From contig NZ_CP060634.1 in assembly GCF_014337195.1 (NCBI RefSeq), positions 1,674,001 through 1,738,000 on the forward strand: a stretch of DNA of 64,000 nucleotides, written 5' to 3'. The DNA comes from Qiania dongpingensis. Lineage in GTDB: Bacteria > Bacillota > Clostridia > Lachnospirales > Lachnospiraceae. The translations under genes and the position numbers were made by a program. The notes beneath the pieces were generated by a model that was not told where the DNA came from, made no database searches, and saw only the letters and a program-made list of their open reading frames with translations. Shown in pieces: positions 17,798 through 27,078 of this stretch; within the stretch, counting starts at the first letter, position 1, and each line of letters begins with the position of its first letter.

Positions 17798-19753
17798 CTA
17801 GCAGATTTCTGCTCCGGAGGGCATGTCTTTCTCCGGTCTCATCAGCGCCAGATTGCCTTCCGCATCCTCCGCGCAGAGCAGCATCCCTTCCGAAAGGATG
17901 CCGGCCAGCTTTGCCGGCTTCAGGTTAGTCACCACCATGACTTTTTTGCCCACCATCTCTTCCGGCGTATAAGAGCCCTTTATGCCGGACACGATCTGAC
18001 GCACCTGGCTGCCGACCTTCACCTGGGAGCAGAGGAGCTTTTTGGACTTTTTCACCGCCTCACAGGCAATGATCTCTCCCACCTGGAACTGAAGCTTTCC
18101 GAAATCATCAATGGTCACCTCCGGCTTAGCTTCCATATCTATACCGGTCTCTTCGACTTTCTCTTCCTTACCGGCAGTTTTTCCAAACCTCTCAGCCACA
18201 TCTGCCAGTACCTCATTCACATCCAGACGGGCAAAGAGTATCTCCGGCTTCTCCACCACTTTATTTCCGGAAGGATACTGGCCGAATCTCTTCATATCCT
18301 CCAGGCTGCGTTTGCTTCCGTTTACTTGCTCCAGAATCTTCTTCGAGGTGGAAGGCATGAAGGATTCCAAAAGGCTGGCTCCGATGCAGATGCTCTCCAC
18401 CAGATTATAAAGTACCGTCTCCAGCCTGGACTTCTTGGACTCATCCTTGGCCAAAGCCCAAGGCATGGTCTCATCTATATATTTATTACAGCGTTTGAAC
18501 ATGGAAAAAATCTCGCTGATCGCATCTGCCACCCGCAGTTCGTTCATCTTCGCGTCTACTTTTCCCGCCGTTTCCAGAACTACCGCTTTTAATTCTTCAT
18601 CCACCGGCTCAGAGGTCCCGGAATCCCTTACCCCTCCGCCGAAATATTTATTGGACATGGAAATCGTCCTGTTCACCAGGTTGCCCAGCGTATTGGCCAG
18701 ATCAGAATTCAGCCGCTCGACCATCAGCTCCCAGGAAATCACGCCGTCGTTGTCAAAGGGCATCTCATGAAGCACGAAATAGCGCACCGCGTCCACCCCG
18801 AAATAATCCACCAGGTCATCGGCATAGAGTACGTTGCCTTTTGACTTGCTCATCTTCCCGTCACCCTGGAGCAGCCAGGGATGACCAAATATCTGCTTAG
18901 GAAGCGGCAGGTCCAAAGCCATCAGGAATATGGGCCAGTAGATGGTATGGAACCGGATGATATCCTTGCCGATAAGATGCAGATCCGCGGGCCAGCACTT
19001 GTCAAACTGTCCGCTGCTTTTCCCGTCGCACTCGTAGCCGATTCCTGTGATATAGTTGGTCAGCGCATCCAGCCATACGTAAATCACATGCTTCGGGTCA
19101 AAGTCGACCGGGATGCCCCATTTAAAGGAGGTCCTGGAAACGCACAGATCCTGGAGACCCGGAAGCAAAAAGTTGTTCATCATCTCATTTTTCCTGGAGA
19201 CCGGCTGAATGAACTCCGGATGCTCGTTGATATACTCGATCAGCCTGGGAGCATACTTGCTCATTTTGAAAAAGTATGCCTCTTCCTTGGCCGGCTGCAC
19301 CTCTCTCCCGCAGTCGGGACATTTCCCGTCCACCAGCTGAGATTCCGTAAAGAAGGACTCGCAGGGAGTGCAGTATAACCCCTCATAATATCCCTTATAA
19401 ATATCGCCCTGCTCATATAATTTCCTGAATATTTTCTGTACCTGCGCCTCATGGTCCGCGTCTGTGGTACGGATGAATTTATCATAGGAGGTATCCATCA
19501 GATCCCAGATCCTCTTTATCTCCCCCGCCACATTGTCCACAAATTCCTTCGGGGTGATGCCGGCTTCCTGGGCTTTCAGCTCAATTTTCTGCCCATGCTC
19601 GTCCGTCCCGGTCTGGAAGAACACGTCGTATCCCTGTTCTCTTTTATAGCGGGCGATACTGTCCGCCAGAACGATCTCATAGGTATTGCCGATATGCGGC
19701 TTGCCCGAGGTATAGGCAATGGCCGTAGTCATATAATAAGGTGTTTTTGCCAT
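17798..19753 (-). CDS. metG: Methionyl-tRNA synthetase
   Basis: Charges tRNA-Met for initiation and elongation. 651 residues, class I. HIGH is present as HIGN (AYTSGKPHIGNTYE), KMSKS as DGKMSKSKGN, and a zinc knuckle as CTPC...CPDC. The C-terminal 110 residues (from VTIDDFGKLQFQVG) are a tRNA-binding OB-fold domain fused as in many Firmicutes. No T-box is visible upstream, unlike proS. It is divergent from the DUF885 lipoprotein gene. Confidence 0.98.
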   Translation of the reverse strand: MAKTPYYMTTAIAYTSGKPHIGNTYEIVLADSIARYKREQGYDVFFQTGTDEHGQKIELKAQEAGITPKEFVDNVAGEIKRIWDLMDTSYDKFIRTTDADHEAQVQKIFRKLYEQGDIYKGYYEGLYCTPCESFFTESQLVDGKCPDCGREVQPAKEEAYFFKMSKYAPRLIEYINEHPEFIQPVSRKNEMMNNFLLPGLQDLCVSRTSFKWGIPVDFDPKHVIYVWLDALTNYITGIGYECDGKSSGQFDKCWPADLHLIGKDIIRFHTIYWPIFLMALDLPLPKQIFGHPWLLQGDGKMSKSKGNVLYADDLVDYFGVDAVRYFVLHEMPFDNDGVISWELMVERLNSDLANTLGNLVNRTISMSNKYFGGGVRDSGTSEPVDEELKAVVLETAGKVDAKMNELRVADAISEIFSMFKRCNKYIDETMPWALAKDESKKSRLETVLYNLVESICIGASLLESFMPSTSKKILEQVNGSKRSLEDMKRFGQYPSGNKVVEKPEILFARLDVNEVLADVAERFGKTAGKEEKVEETGIDMEAKPEVTIDDFGKLQFQVGEIIACEAVKKSKKLLCSQVKVGSQVRQIVSGIKGSYTPEEMVGKKVMVVTNLKPAKLAGILSEGMLLCAEDAEGNLALMRPEKDMPSGAEIC

Positions 19754-19792
19754 CTTTGTCCCTCCATCAAAATAAAACTGTTCTAAAATTCG

Positions 19793-19821
19793 ATTATAGT
19801 ATATTTAAATCCCAAAGTAAA
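19793..19821 (-). promoter_or_regulatory. Candidate promoter of metG
   Basis: Minus-strand TTTACT (19816-19821), a 17-bp spacer and a perfect TATAAT (19793-19798), about 40 bp upstream of the metG start. Confidence 0.6.
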
Positions 19822-19829
19822 GGGAATAA

Positions 19830-19859
19830 TTGGACATTTCCCTGCACAGCCTATATACT
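19830..19859 (+). promoter_or_regulatory. Candidate promoter of the DUF885 lipoprotein gene
   Basis: TTGGAC (19830-19835) followed after 16 bp by TATATA (19852-19857) or after 18 bp by TATACT (19854-19859). It lies next to the divergent metG promoter. Confidence 0.4.
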
Positions 19860-19932
19860 AGAAAGTACAATACTAATTTGGACACCAGATGAATATCTTA
19901 AAGAAGATACCACATCCGTGGGGAGGTAATAT

Positions 19933-21768
19933 ATGAAGAAACGGCTTACCCGCCTGCTTGCCCTTTTGCTGGCTGTCGTCCTGATGCTGAGCAGCTGCGC
20001 ATCCGGGGCAGAAAAAAATACCACTCAAAGCAGTTCTGAAAATACATCTGAAAACAGCGACCCTTCCGGTTCCCAAGCATATGACGAGTCGGAGCATAAA
20101 AAATTCCTGGATTTCACCAAACGGCAGTTCCTGGATTCCGTCGCTTCCGACACGGTAAACCTGCACTATACCCTGGCGGATCCGAAAGCTTACGGGATTA
20201 CAGACTATGAAGTCTCACTCGGTTCTCTGAATAAAGAATCCATTGAAAAAAACTATCAGGATATGCAGGCTGTCCTGTCGGAGCTTACATCCTTCAATTA
20301 CGCAGCGCTTCCTGCAGAAGACCAGCTCACCTACGATGTGCTGAAGGATTACCTGAAGACCTCCATAGAGGGAAAGAATTTTCCCTATTATGAAGATTAT
20401 CTGACGCCGATCATGGGACTGCACGGCAACCTTCCCACCGTCATGGCAGAATATACCTTCCGTACAGAGCGGGATATTGAGGATTACCTGAAGCTTCTGG
20501 AGCTGATTCCTCCTTATTTGGATGAAGTCATCTCCTACGAAAAGACAAGAGCTAAAAAAGGCATGGTCATGCCTGCCTCCTCCATTGATGAAGTCGTAAG
20601 TGCATGCCAGGATTTTATCGGCAGCACAGAGGACAATGTGATGATCTCTACCTTCAATGACCGTATCGATTCATTTGAAGGTCTGTCAGATTCACAGAAA
20701 ACGAAATATAAAGAACAGAACGCGGCTACAGTCAGCTCCCAGATATTTCCCGCCTACGAAAAGATCATCCTCTGCCTGAAAGAAATAAAAGGCACCGGAA
20801 GTAATCTGCAGGGGATCTGCTACTATCCTGAAGGCAAGAAATATTACAGCTATCTCCTAAAGAGTCTTGTGGGCTCGGGCCATACGCCGGAGGAGCTGGT
20901 GTCCCTAATAGAAGAACGTCTGGATACTCAGATGACCACCATGTTTCTCCTCCTGTCCAAGTCACCTGAACTGTCGGAGAGCTTCGGAAATTATACGGAG
21001 GAAAACAGAACACCGGAAGAAATCCTGGATACTCTAAAGGAAAAAATCTCCGAAGATTATCCCGCCCTGCCGGCAGATGTACAATATCAGATCAAATATG
21101 TCCACAAATCCATGGAAGCGAGTTTGAGTCCGGCATTTTATATGATACCGCCCATCGATGACCTGAAGGAAAACACCATCTATATCAATAAAAGCAGCAC
21201 AAACGGCGGCTCCCTTTTCTCCACTCTGGCCCATGAAGGGTATCCCGGCCATCTGTACCAGACTGTATACGCTTCCACTGTATTGACCGATCCGCTCAGG
21301 CACATCCTGAATTACCAGGGATATTCCGAAGGATGGGGCCTTTATGTGGAGCATGAATCCTATGCCCTGAATGATGCGCTGACTTCCGAATCCGAAGACC
21401 TGGCCACCCTGTATTCCCTTAACTCTTCCGTTTCCCTGGGCGTCCACGCGATGCTGGATCTGAAGATCAACTATGAAGGCTGGAATCAGGAGCAGGCCGG
21501 GGAATTTATCGAGACCTATTTTGGAAAACAGGATTCCAGTACCTTGGAAACCATCTATAACACCATTGTGAGCGAGCCCGCTTATTATCTGAAATACTAT
21601 GTGGGATATCTGGAGATCCTGCTCCTGAGAGAAAAAGCGGAGGCTCGTCTGGAAAGTCAGTTTAACCTCAAGGAATTTCACAAATTCCTGCTGGATATCG
21701 GCCCCTGCTCCTTCACTACCATAGACGATTATATGGAAAAGTGGATGGAGGATCAGCTGGCATCCTGA
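19933..21768 (+). CDS. DUF885-family lipoprotein, putative metallopeptidase
   Basis: 611 residues. The N-terminus is a lipoprotein signal peptide with lipobox near LMLSSCASG, so the protein should be anchored outside the membrane. The DUF885 core contains HEGYPGH at residues 434-440 (HExxH-like spacing) followed by EGWGLYVEH, the expected zinc-binding and catalytic pattern for this putative peptidase family. GGAGGT lies upstream of the ATG. The gene stands alone between metG and a bidirectional terminator. Confidence 0.9.
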   Translation: MKKRLTRLLALLLAVVLMLSSCASGAEKNTTQSSSENTSENSDPSGSQAYDESEHKKFLDFTKRQFLDSVASDTVNLHYTLADPKAYGITDYEVSLGSLNKESIEKNYQDMQAVLSELTSFNYAALPAEDQLTYDVLKDYLKTSIEGKNFPYYEDYLTPIMGLHGNLPTVMAEYTFRTERDIEDYLKLLELIPPYLDEVISYEKTRAKKGMVMPASSIDEVVSACQDFIGSTEDNVMISTFNDRIDSFEGLSDSQKTKYKEQNAATVSSQIFPAYEKIILCLKEIKGTGSNLQGICYYPEGKKYYSYLLKSLVGSGHTPEELVSLIEERLDTQMTTMFLLLSKSPELSESFGNYTEENRTPEEILDTLKEKISEDYPALPADVQYQIKYVHKSMEASLSPAFYMIPPIDDLKENTIYINKSSTNGGSLFSTLAHEGYPGHLYQTVYASTVLTDPLRHILNYQGYSEGWGLYVEHESYALNDALTSESEDLATLYSLNSSVSLGVHAMLDLKINYEGWNQEQAGEFIETYFGKQDSSTLETIYNTIVSEPAYYLKYYVGYLEILLLREKAEARLESQFNLKEFHKFLLDIGPCSFTTIDDYMEKWMEDQLAS

Positions 21769-21779
21769 ACCTGACATAA

Positions 21780-21820
21780 AATCCCCGCGGAGTCTGCTTC
21801 CTGCAGAACCCGCGGGGATT
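21780..21820. terminator. Bidirectional terminator hairpin
   Basis: AATCCCCGCGG pairs with CCGCGGGGATT across an 18-nt loop, placed between two convergent genes. T-rich sequence follows on the plus strand and A residues precede it, so it can serve both strands. Confidence 0.8.
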
Positions 21821-21832
21821 GTTTATTTCCTT

Positions 21833-22393
21833 TCACCTGATCCAAAGCTCCGGTCCATGTTTCTTCAGCCATCCTACGGCTATTTTATAATCCGGAAAAA
21901 TCCTGGAAACCTCATGATAAAACCGGCTTGAATGATTCATTTCCTTTCTGTGGGCCAATTCATGGACAATGACATACTCCCGTATGAACTCCGGCGCCAG
22001 CATAAGTCTCCAGTTAAAATTCAGGTTTCCTGCCAAACTGCAGCTTCCCCACCGCGTCTTCTGCTCCCGGATGGTGATCCTCCCATAGGTGACCTGCATG
22101 ATTTCCGCATATTCCTCTGTCCTTTTGCGGAAATAAAGCTCTGCCTTCTCCCGGATGGCTTGTTTCTCATCGTCCGAGAATCTCCGGACCTGTTCGTCGT
22201 CTGATCTTCTGTATCGTTCCCTTTCCTCCAGTTTATTCAGGACCCACCCGGATTTCTTTTGCAGAAAGCTCTCCAGGAAGCTCTCCGGGCAGCCTTCAGG
22301 CGCCCGAAGTATCACATTTCCATCCGCAGTAACCTGAAGTGAAACCGTGTTTCTTTTGCTGTATATCACTTTATAAGGAAATGGCGCCTCCAT
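21833..22393 (-). CDS. YgjP/DUF45-family metallopeptidase
   Basis: 186 residues. The zinc-binding HELAH (residues 144-148) is followed by a third His in KEMNHSSRFYH, and upstream KTRWGSCS is the other family signature. These cytoplasmic SprT/M48-like proteins are widespread, but their role is not established. It sits 20 bp downstream of the carbohydrate-binding lipoprotein gene on the same strand. Confidence 0.9.
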   Translation of the reverse strand: MEAPFPYKVIYSKRNTVSLQVTADGNVILRAPEGCPESFLESFLQKKSGWVLNKLEERERYRRSDDEQVRRFSDDEKQAIREKAELYFRKRTEEYAEIMQVTYGRITIREQKTRWGSCSLAGNLNFNWRLMLAPEFIREYVIVHELAHRKEMNHSSRFYHEVSRIFPDYKIAVGWLKKHGPELWIR

Positions 22394-22413
22394 AAAAGTC
22401 CCTCCGTCTAAGA

Positions 22414-24495
22414 CTATTCCTCTGTGCTCTGCTGCCTTTCGTTCCCTCCGCCTCTCATGACGCCTCCGTTTCCGCGTCCTCCCATGCCTCCCAAAACTTC
22501 GGCGTTTACTAAAGCTCCGCTGTCATCCACCGTGGTAACAGAACCGTTTACTGTAAGATCGCAAAGCTTTGTATCCCCGCTGTACAAAGTATACGTCTCC
22601 CCCTCGGCGATGGATTCTGTGCTGAACTGGATACTTGCGTAATCCTTATCCGGTTCAAACTCCGCCAGGACATCTCCTGCACTGTTTGCCAGCGCGGCCC
22701 GTGTTCCAGCTGCCTGAGTTTCTGAATAGATCACCACGATCGTATTCTGAGAAGACTCTGCCCCCGGAGTCTGGAACATGCCGGTACTGCCGGCTAAGAC
22801 CAGCCTGCCTCCGCTGATCAGGAAGTCAGAATCATAATCCAGCGCGCCGTCTCCATTGCTGACCGGCCCGCTGACATATACTTCACCGCCGCTCATCTCT
22901 ATGGATCCGTTGGAATCCAGGCCGTCTCCACTGGCATTGACTTTCAGTATTCCTCCGGTGATAGATATCAGATAACTACTTCCGCTTTTAAAACTGTCCT
23001 GTCCAAAACCTCCTGCAGTCGTTCCGGAGCTGTCATTCCCTCCAGCGGCATTTACTCCGTCATCACTGGCGGTCAGCTCAATATTCCCTCCGCTGACTAT
23101 GACGGTCACTCCTTCCAGTCCCTCATAGCACTCTGTAATCACGATATCACCTCCGCTGACCGTAAGCGTCCCGTCGGCGTGCATTCCGTCGTCTCCTGTG
23201 GCAATCGTAACAGTCCCGCCGGCGACTGTCAGATCCCTATTGGAATGAAAAGCGTCATCGGCACTGTCAATGATGTAGCTTCCTCCGTTGATCTCCAGGC
23301 TGCTTCCGGCTTTCAGGCCCTTGGCACTGTCCGAGACAGACGTATCGGCGGGTTGGTCCTCTGCCGCCTCCGTCTCCCCGCCCGGTCCCGGCATCTTTTC
23401 TCCGTCGGGAAGCTCCATGCTTTCCCCTTCCGGGAAAGTCATGTCACCGTCCTCCGGCCTCTTGTCGCCTGAGCCGCCCGGCATCTGCCCTCCGGGCCCT
23501 ATCTGGCCGCCGATATCTCCGTTGCTTGTGTGGACAGCCCCATTTTCACTTCCGCCCCCACATTTGATCTGATACGCACCTCCGTCCGCCACAAGCATTG
23601 TTTCCGCCTGGAAACCATCCTCCTCTACGGTGATATGAAATTCTCCGTCTATTATATAAATCCATCCGCTGTCGCTGTCTGTGTCGTTACTGGACTTAAA
23701 ACCATCGGCTGAAGAGCTGACCGTATAAGTGCCTCCGATGACGGTCAGAGAATCCTTTCCCCGTATGGCGTCATTGGCGCTGTTGATCACATAGGTCCCA
23801 TTGACCAGAACAAGACTGCCCTTGCTGTTTATGCCATGATTAAAATTTGCATTTACTGTGAGGCTCCCAGCTCCATTGATGACCAGGTCATTCTTACAAA
23901 AGAGCGCCGCGTTCGGCTCCTCCTTCTCCTGATCGTCATATGTATAGGAGCTTCCGTCGGTGAGAATATTCTCCGTGCCTTCGGCAAGGGTAATGGTAAT
24001 CTTCCCTGCCAGTCTGCCATTGAACGGCGCACTGTCTCCGCAGGTGATTTCCACACCGTTAAGTATGATCCGCACATCCGTTTTTTTGTCCGTATCCACC
24101 GCCAGCTGGCCGTCGTCTAAGGTTCCGCTTATCAGATAGATTCCGCCCTTTACAATCGTCACCGTACTTCCGTCCACCTGAACTCCCTCGCCGTCCACAT
24201 CCGCGCTATTCCCGTTTAGGATGACCGCCGCTGTCAGGTCCTCATCACTCCAGGAAAGATCCAGGTCCTCGTCATCATAAGCTTCCGCCATGGCGGCGCG
24301 TATAGCATCTTCATCCGCCGCCGCTGCCTCTGAACCGCTTCCGTCTCCTCCCTGCGCGCTGTCAGCAGTTACATCTCCGCCGGAAGTGCCTGCGGTCTGC
24401 CCGCATCCGGAGAGAATCACTGTCAAAAACAAAAGGATCAAAAATACGGCCAGTCTCCCCTTCCTTTTCCCTTCACGTCTATATCCGTCAATCAT
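22414..24495 (-). CDS. Secreted lipoprotein with carbohydrate-binding (DUF4353-like) beta-helix
   Basis: 693 residues. The signal peptide ends in the lipobox LSGCGQ, with AAGGAGG before the ATG. After an acidic Ala/Gly-rich stretch, most of the chain is repeated short strands such as TVTIVKGGIYLISGTLDDGQ, SLVLVNGTYVINSANDAI and LTVAGGTVTIATGDDGMHAD, typical of a right-handed parallel beta-helix assigned to the DUF4353 carbohydrate-binding family. A Pro/Gly/Glu-rich hinge interrupts the helix near residue 330. The C-terminus is Gly/Arg-rich. Ligand unknown. Confidence 0.85.
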   Translation of the reverse strand: MIDGYRREGKRKGRLAVFLILLFLTVILSGCGQTAGTSGGDVTADSAQGGDGSGSEAAAADEDAIRAAMAEAYDDEDLDLSWSDEDLTAAVILNGNSADVDGEGVQVDGSTVTIVKGGIYLISGTLDDGQLAVDTDKKTDVRIILNGVEITCGDSAPFNGRLAGKITITLAEGTENILTDGSSYTYDDQEKEEPNAALFCKNDLVINGAGSLTVNANFNHGINSKGSLVLVNGTYVINSANDAIRGKDSLTVIGGTYTVSSSADGFKSSNDTDSDSGWIYIIDGEFHITVEEDGFQAETMLVADGGAYQIKCGGGSENGAVHTSNGDIGGQIGPGGQMPGGSGDKRPEDGDMTFPEGESMELPDGEKMPGPGGETEAAEDQPADTSVSDSAKGLKAGSSLEINGGSYIIDSADDAFHSNRDLTVAGGTVTIATGDDGMHADGTLTVSGGDIVITECYEGLEGVTVIVSGGNIELTASDDGVNAAGGNDSSGTTAGGFGQDSFKSGSSYLISITGGILKVNASGDGLDSNGSIEMSGGEVYVSGPVSNGDGALDYDSDFLISGGRLVLAGSTGMFQTPGAESSQNTIVVIYSETQAAGTRAALANSAGDVLAEFEPDKDYASIQFSTESIAEGETYTLYSGDTKLCDLTVNGSVTTVDDSGALVNAEVLGGMGGRGNGGVMRGGGNERQQSTEE

Positions 24496-24585
24496 CTAAA
24501 TCCTCCTTTTCCGTTCCAAAACGGCCGCTGCTATTACTTCTTTCTTGGGAGGATTATAATATGATAACCTTAAATCCAGCTTAAA

Positions 24586-27060
24586 TCAAAACAGACCGCG
24601 GATAAATTTCGCGTGGATACGCCTTATACCGGACAGCCGCTCTTCCGATTCTGTCCTCAGAGTCTCCGCGTACTTGAGCAGCTCCTGCAGCTCTTCTTCT
24701 GTTATCCTGTGCTGGCTGAACCGTGCTTTCGCCGCCAGTCCGTGAATCTCATCCGGTATGGAAAGCGGTTCTTCCTTCCCGGACCCGCCGCCCGTCGAGA
24801 CCAGTCCCATGATATAAGCATATACGGACAGCGCTGCCCTGCTGCGGTTTTTCTGGCGAAAACGTTTCATCCGCATGCGGAGACGAAGCCTGCGGTTCAG
24901 CTCAAGACCGGCCGCAGCCGCTGTTGCCGCAAAGGCTATCCCCGCCGCGGCCATAACTGCCAGCCTGGCTCCTCCGACTCCGGACGGATTATCCTTGTCC
25001 TTCTCATTCTCTGTCTGCCGGTCCCGGCCGTCCTGAGCAGATGTGGTATCTTCCGGTATCTCAGTCTCCTCCGGCGTCTCCGTCCCTGGCTCGGTCTCCT
25101 CCGGCACATCCTCGATCCCTGCCAGAAACCGGATATCTTCTCTCACCGCCCCAGTAGTCTCCACCGGTATCCAGCCCATACCGCTCACATAGATTTCCAC
25201 CCAGGCATGGGCGCTGGAATCGGGGAGCCGAATCCAGCCGTCCTCATCTGTTTCCGCCTCCGGCGATACTGCATAACCCTCCACATATCTGGCCGGCACT
25301 CCCGCCGAGCGCAGAAGAAGAGCTGCCGCGGAGGCGAAATGTCTGCAGTAGCCCTGATGGTTTTCTGTCAGAAAATACTGCACAAAGTCCTTCCCCTCTG
25401 GGGTGAGCCCCGGGGTCAGCGTATACGTGTTCACACTCTGCACCTGATATACAACCGCATCTGCAAAAGCTCTTGGATAGGGATAATTCTCAGCCGTCAG
25501 GCCATTGGCTTCCCGATATTCATCCAGGAAAGCCTCCAGTCCCTCCGGTACCTCTGTATAAGTGTCATAGACAAAATCTCTGTATTTCTGGGCAGACCAT
25601 ACGAATCCCTGCTGTTCCGGCGTCATTATGGAAAGGATTGGCTCCGTGACGTTCCATTTCTCCAAAGGCCAGCTCTCGCCTCCCTCTTCCAGGCTCTCCT
25701 GCATGATTCCAAGACCCAGATCGTTAAATTCTACCCCGTTTCTCATTTCCGTCTGAAGATACCGGCTTAGAATTCTGTTATACAGGCTCATATATAAATG
25801 CTGTCCGCTGAAGGTCTGAGCCTGTATCCTGTAATACTGCGTGCCAAAGAGAGAATTTCCTGAGCGCAGTCCCATGTCTCCGATAAACTCCATCGGGGAA
25901 AGCTCCTCCGGCAGGTTTATAAGTCCGTATGGGACATAGATACACCGGGGATTCGTCCCCACGTTATGCACCGTCAGGTCGTACGCATATACCTCATAAT
26001 CCTCCCCGCAGTCCAATAACCGGCTGAACCAATAGGGGAGATTCTGGACCTTTTTATCCCCCATTATCTCTTCCAGCTCCTCGTATTTCTCAGCAGGAAG
26101 CTCCTCCCATGTTTGTCCGGTATAGACGCTGCCGACAAATCCTTTTAGATAATCAATGTCCTTCTTCGCCGTTTTCACCTTAAGCATGGTCTTTCCCGTA
26201 AAGCTCAAATCTCCCGACGACTGCAGATTCACTCTGCTTGTCATCCCGGCGATACCCCCGCCTCTGAATATGGCTGAGATATCGGCTCCGTCCAATATTC
26301 CCAGCCTCAGATTTTCAACCATCCCAGAGCGCTCATAGTTTTTCTCCGGAAATACGAGGCCGATGCATAAAAGCGTTACGGCAAACACCGCCGTCAGCAC
26401 GGCGGCCGCGGTCCCTCTGAGGGATACTCCGTCGCAGACCAGCAGCGCCCAGAATATGAAAAGCAGAGCCATCCATCTATAATCCGGTATCTTGCCGACC
26501 ACCAGAGACGCCCCGAAAAAAGGAATCGTCGCGGTGATGCAGAGAAGGTAACGTTTCCTTCTGGCCGTAAGGAAGACCACCAGAAGAAAGGCGAGCACCG
26601 CCATGACATAGGATGCCGCTATGGCGCATATCCGGGCAGTTTCCACTTCTGAGGCCAGGCCGGTCATGACCGGCATCATGTCAAAGTTGGAATTATCCAC
26701 ATATACCTGTATGATATCATTGAAAATAAAGAGGATTCCCTGCCGCAAGCTGTCCCTCAGAAGATATCCTGTCCACACAAATACAACCAATACGGCGGCC
26801 AAGCAGGCCAGCCGGTTTTTCCTGGCAAAAAAGAAAAAGGTAAAAATTACTGACACTGCCGTCACAGTGCCTGTTACGCATGCCGGCGGAAAGGATAAAG
26901 AAAATCCAGTATAAAAGCTGCCGAAAGCCCCCAGGCTTCCCAGCATCACTAAAAATAAGCAGGAAAAATAACGGACGATCTGCGCCCGTTTTCCCGAAAC
27001 GATCCTGGCCTCTCCTATGGTAAGCCCCGCGGCCTTCTGTTTCTTTTTCCTGTTCCTCAC
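24586..27060 (-). CDS. Membrane transglutaminase-like protein (TgpA type)
   Basis: 824 residues, GTG start at 27060 with AGGAGG upstream. Several transmembrane helices occupy the first 220 residues, followed by a large extracytoplasmic region. The transglutaminase-like core has Cys near residue 572 (GYCRHFASAAALLLRSAGVP) and His near 617 (SAHAWVEIY). At the third catalytic position the sequence reads GWIPVETT, with Glu where Asp is usual. An acidic linker and a further helix precede a cytoplasmic tail. Last gene of a moxR/DUF58/transglutaminase operon. Confidence 0.9.
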   Translation of the reverse strand: MRNRKKKQKAAGLTIGEARIVSGKRAQIVRYFSCLFLVMLGSLGAFGSFYTGFSLSFPPACVTGTVTAVSVIFTFFFFARKNRLACLAAVLVVFVWTGYLLRDSLRQGILFIFNDIIQVYVDNSNFDMMPVMTGLASEVETARICAIAASYVMAVLAFLLVVFLTARRKRYLLCITATIPFFGASLVVGKIPDYRWMALLFIFWALLVCDGVSLRGTAAAVLTAVFAVTLLCIGLVFPEKNYERSGMVENLRLGILDGADISAIFRGGGIAGMTSRVNLQSSGDLSFTGKTMLKVKTAKKDIDYLKGFVGSVYTGQTWEELPAEKYEELEEIMGDKKVQNLPYWFSRLLDCGEDYEVYAYDLTVHNVGTNPRCIYVPYGLINLPEELSPMEFIGDMGLRSGNSLFGTQYYRIQAQTFSGQHLYMSLYNRILSRYLQTEMRNGVEFNDLGLGIMQESLEEGGESWPLEKWNVTEPILSIMTPEQQGFVWSAQKYRDFVYDTYTEVPEGLEAFLDEYREANGLTAENYPYPRAFADAVVYQVQSVNTYTLTPGLTPEGKDFVQYFLTENHQGYCRHFASAAALLLRSAGVPARYVEGYAVSPEAETDEDGWIRLPDSSAHAWVEIYVSGMGWIPVETTGAVREDIRFLAGIEDVPEETEPGTETPEETEIPEDTTSAQDGRDRQTENEKDKDNPSGVGGARLAVMAAAGIAFAATAAAAGLELNRRLRLRMRMKRFRQKNRSRAALSVYAYIMGLVSTGGGSGKEEPLSIPDEIHGLAAKARFSQHRITEEELQELLKYAETLRTESEERLSGIRRIHAKFIRGLF

Positions 27061-27078
27061 AAGCGGTCCTCCTGTAAA

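Noticed and set aside
19754..19932. A T-box or SAM riboswitch upstream of metG
   Set aside because: No T-box core, no terminator hairpin and only about 40 bp between the promoter and the start.
24613..25770. 385-codon plus-strand ORF opposite the transglutaminase gene
   Set aside because: Antisense shadow; the minus-strand frame has the transmembrane helices and catalytic motifs.
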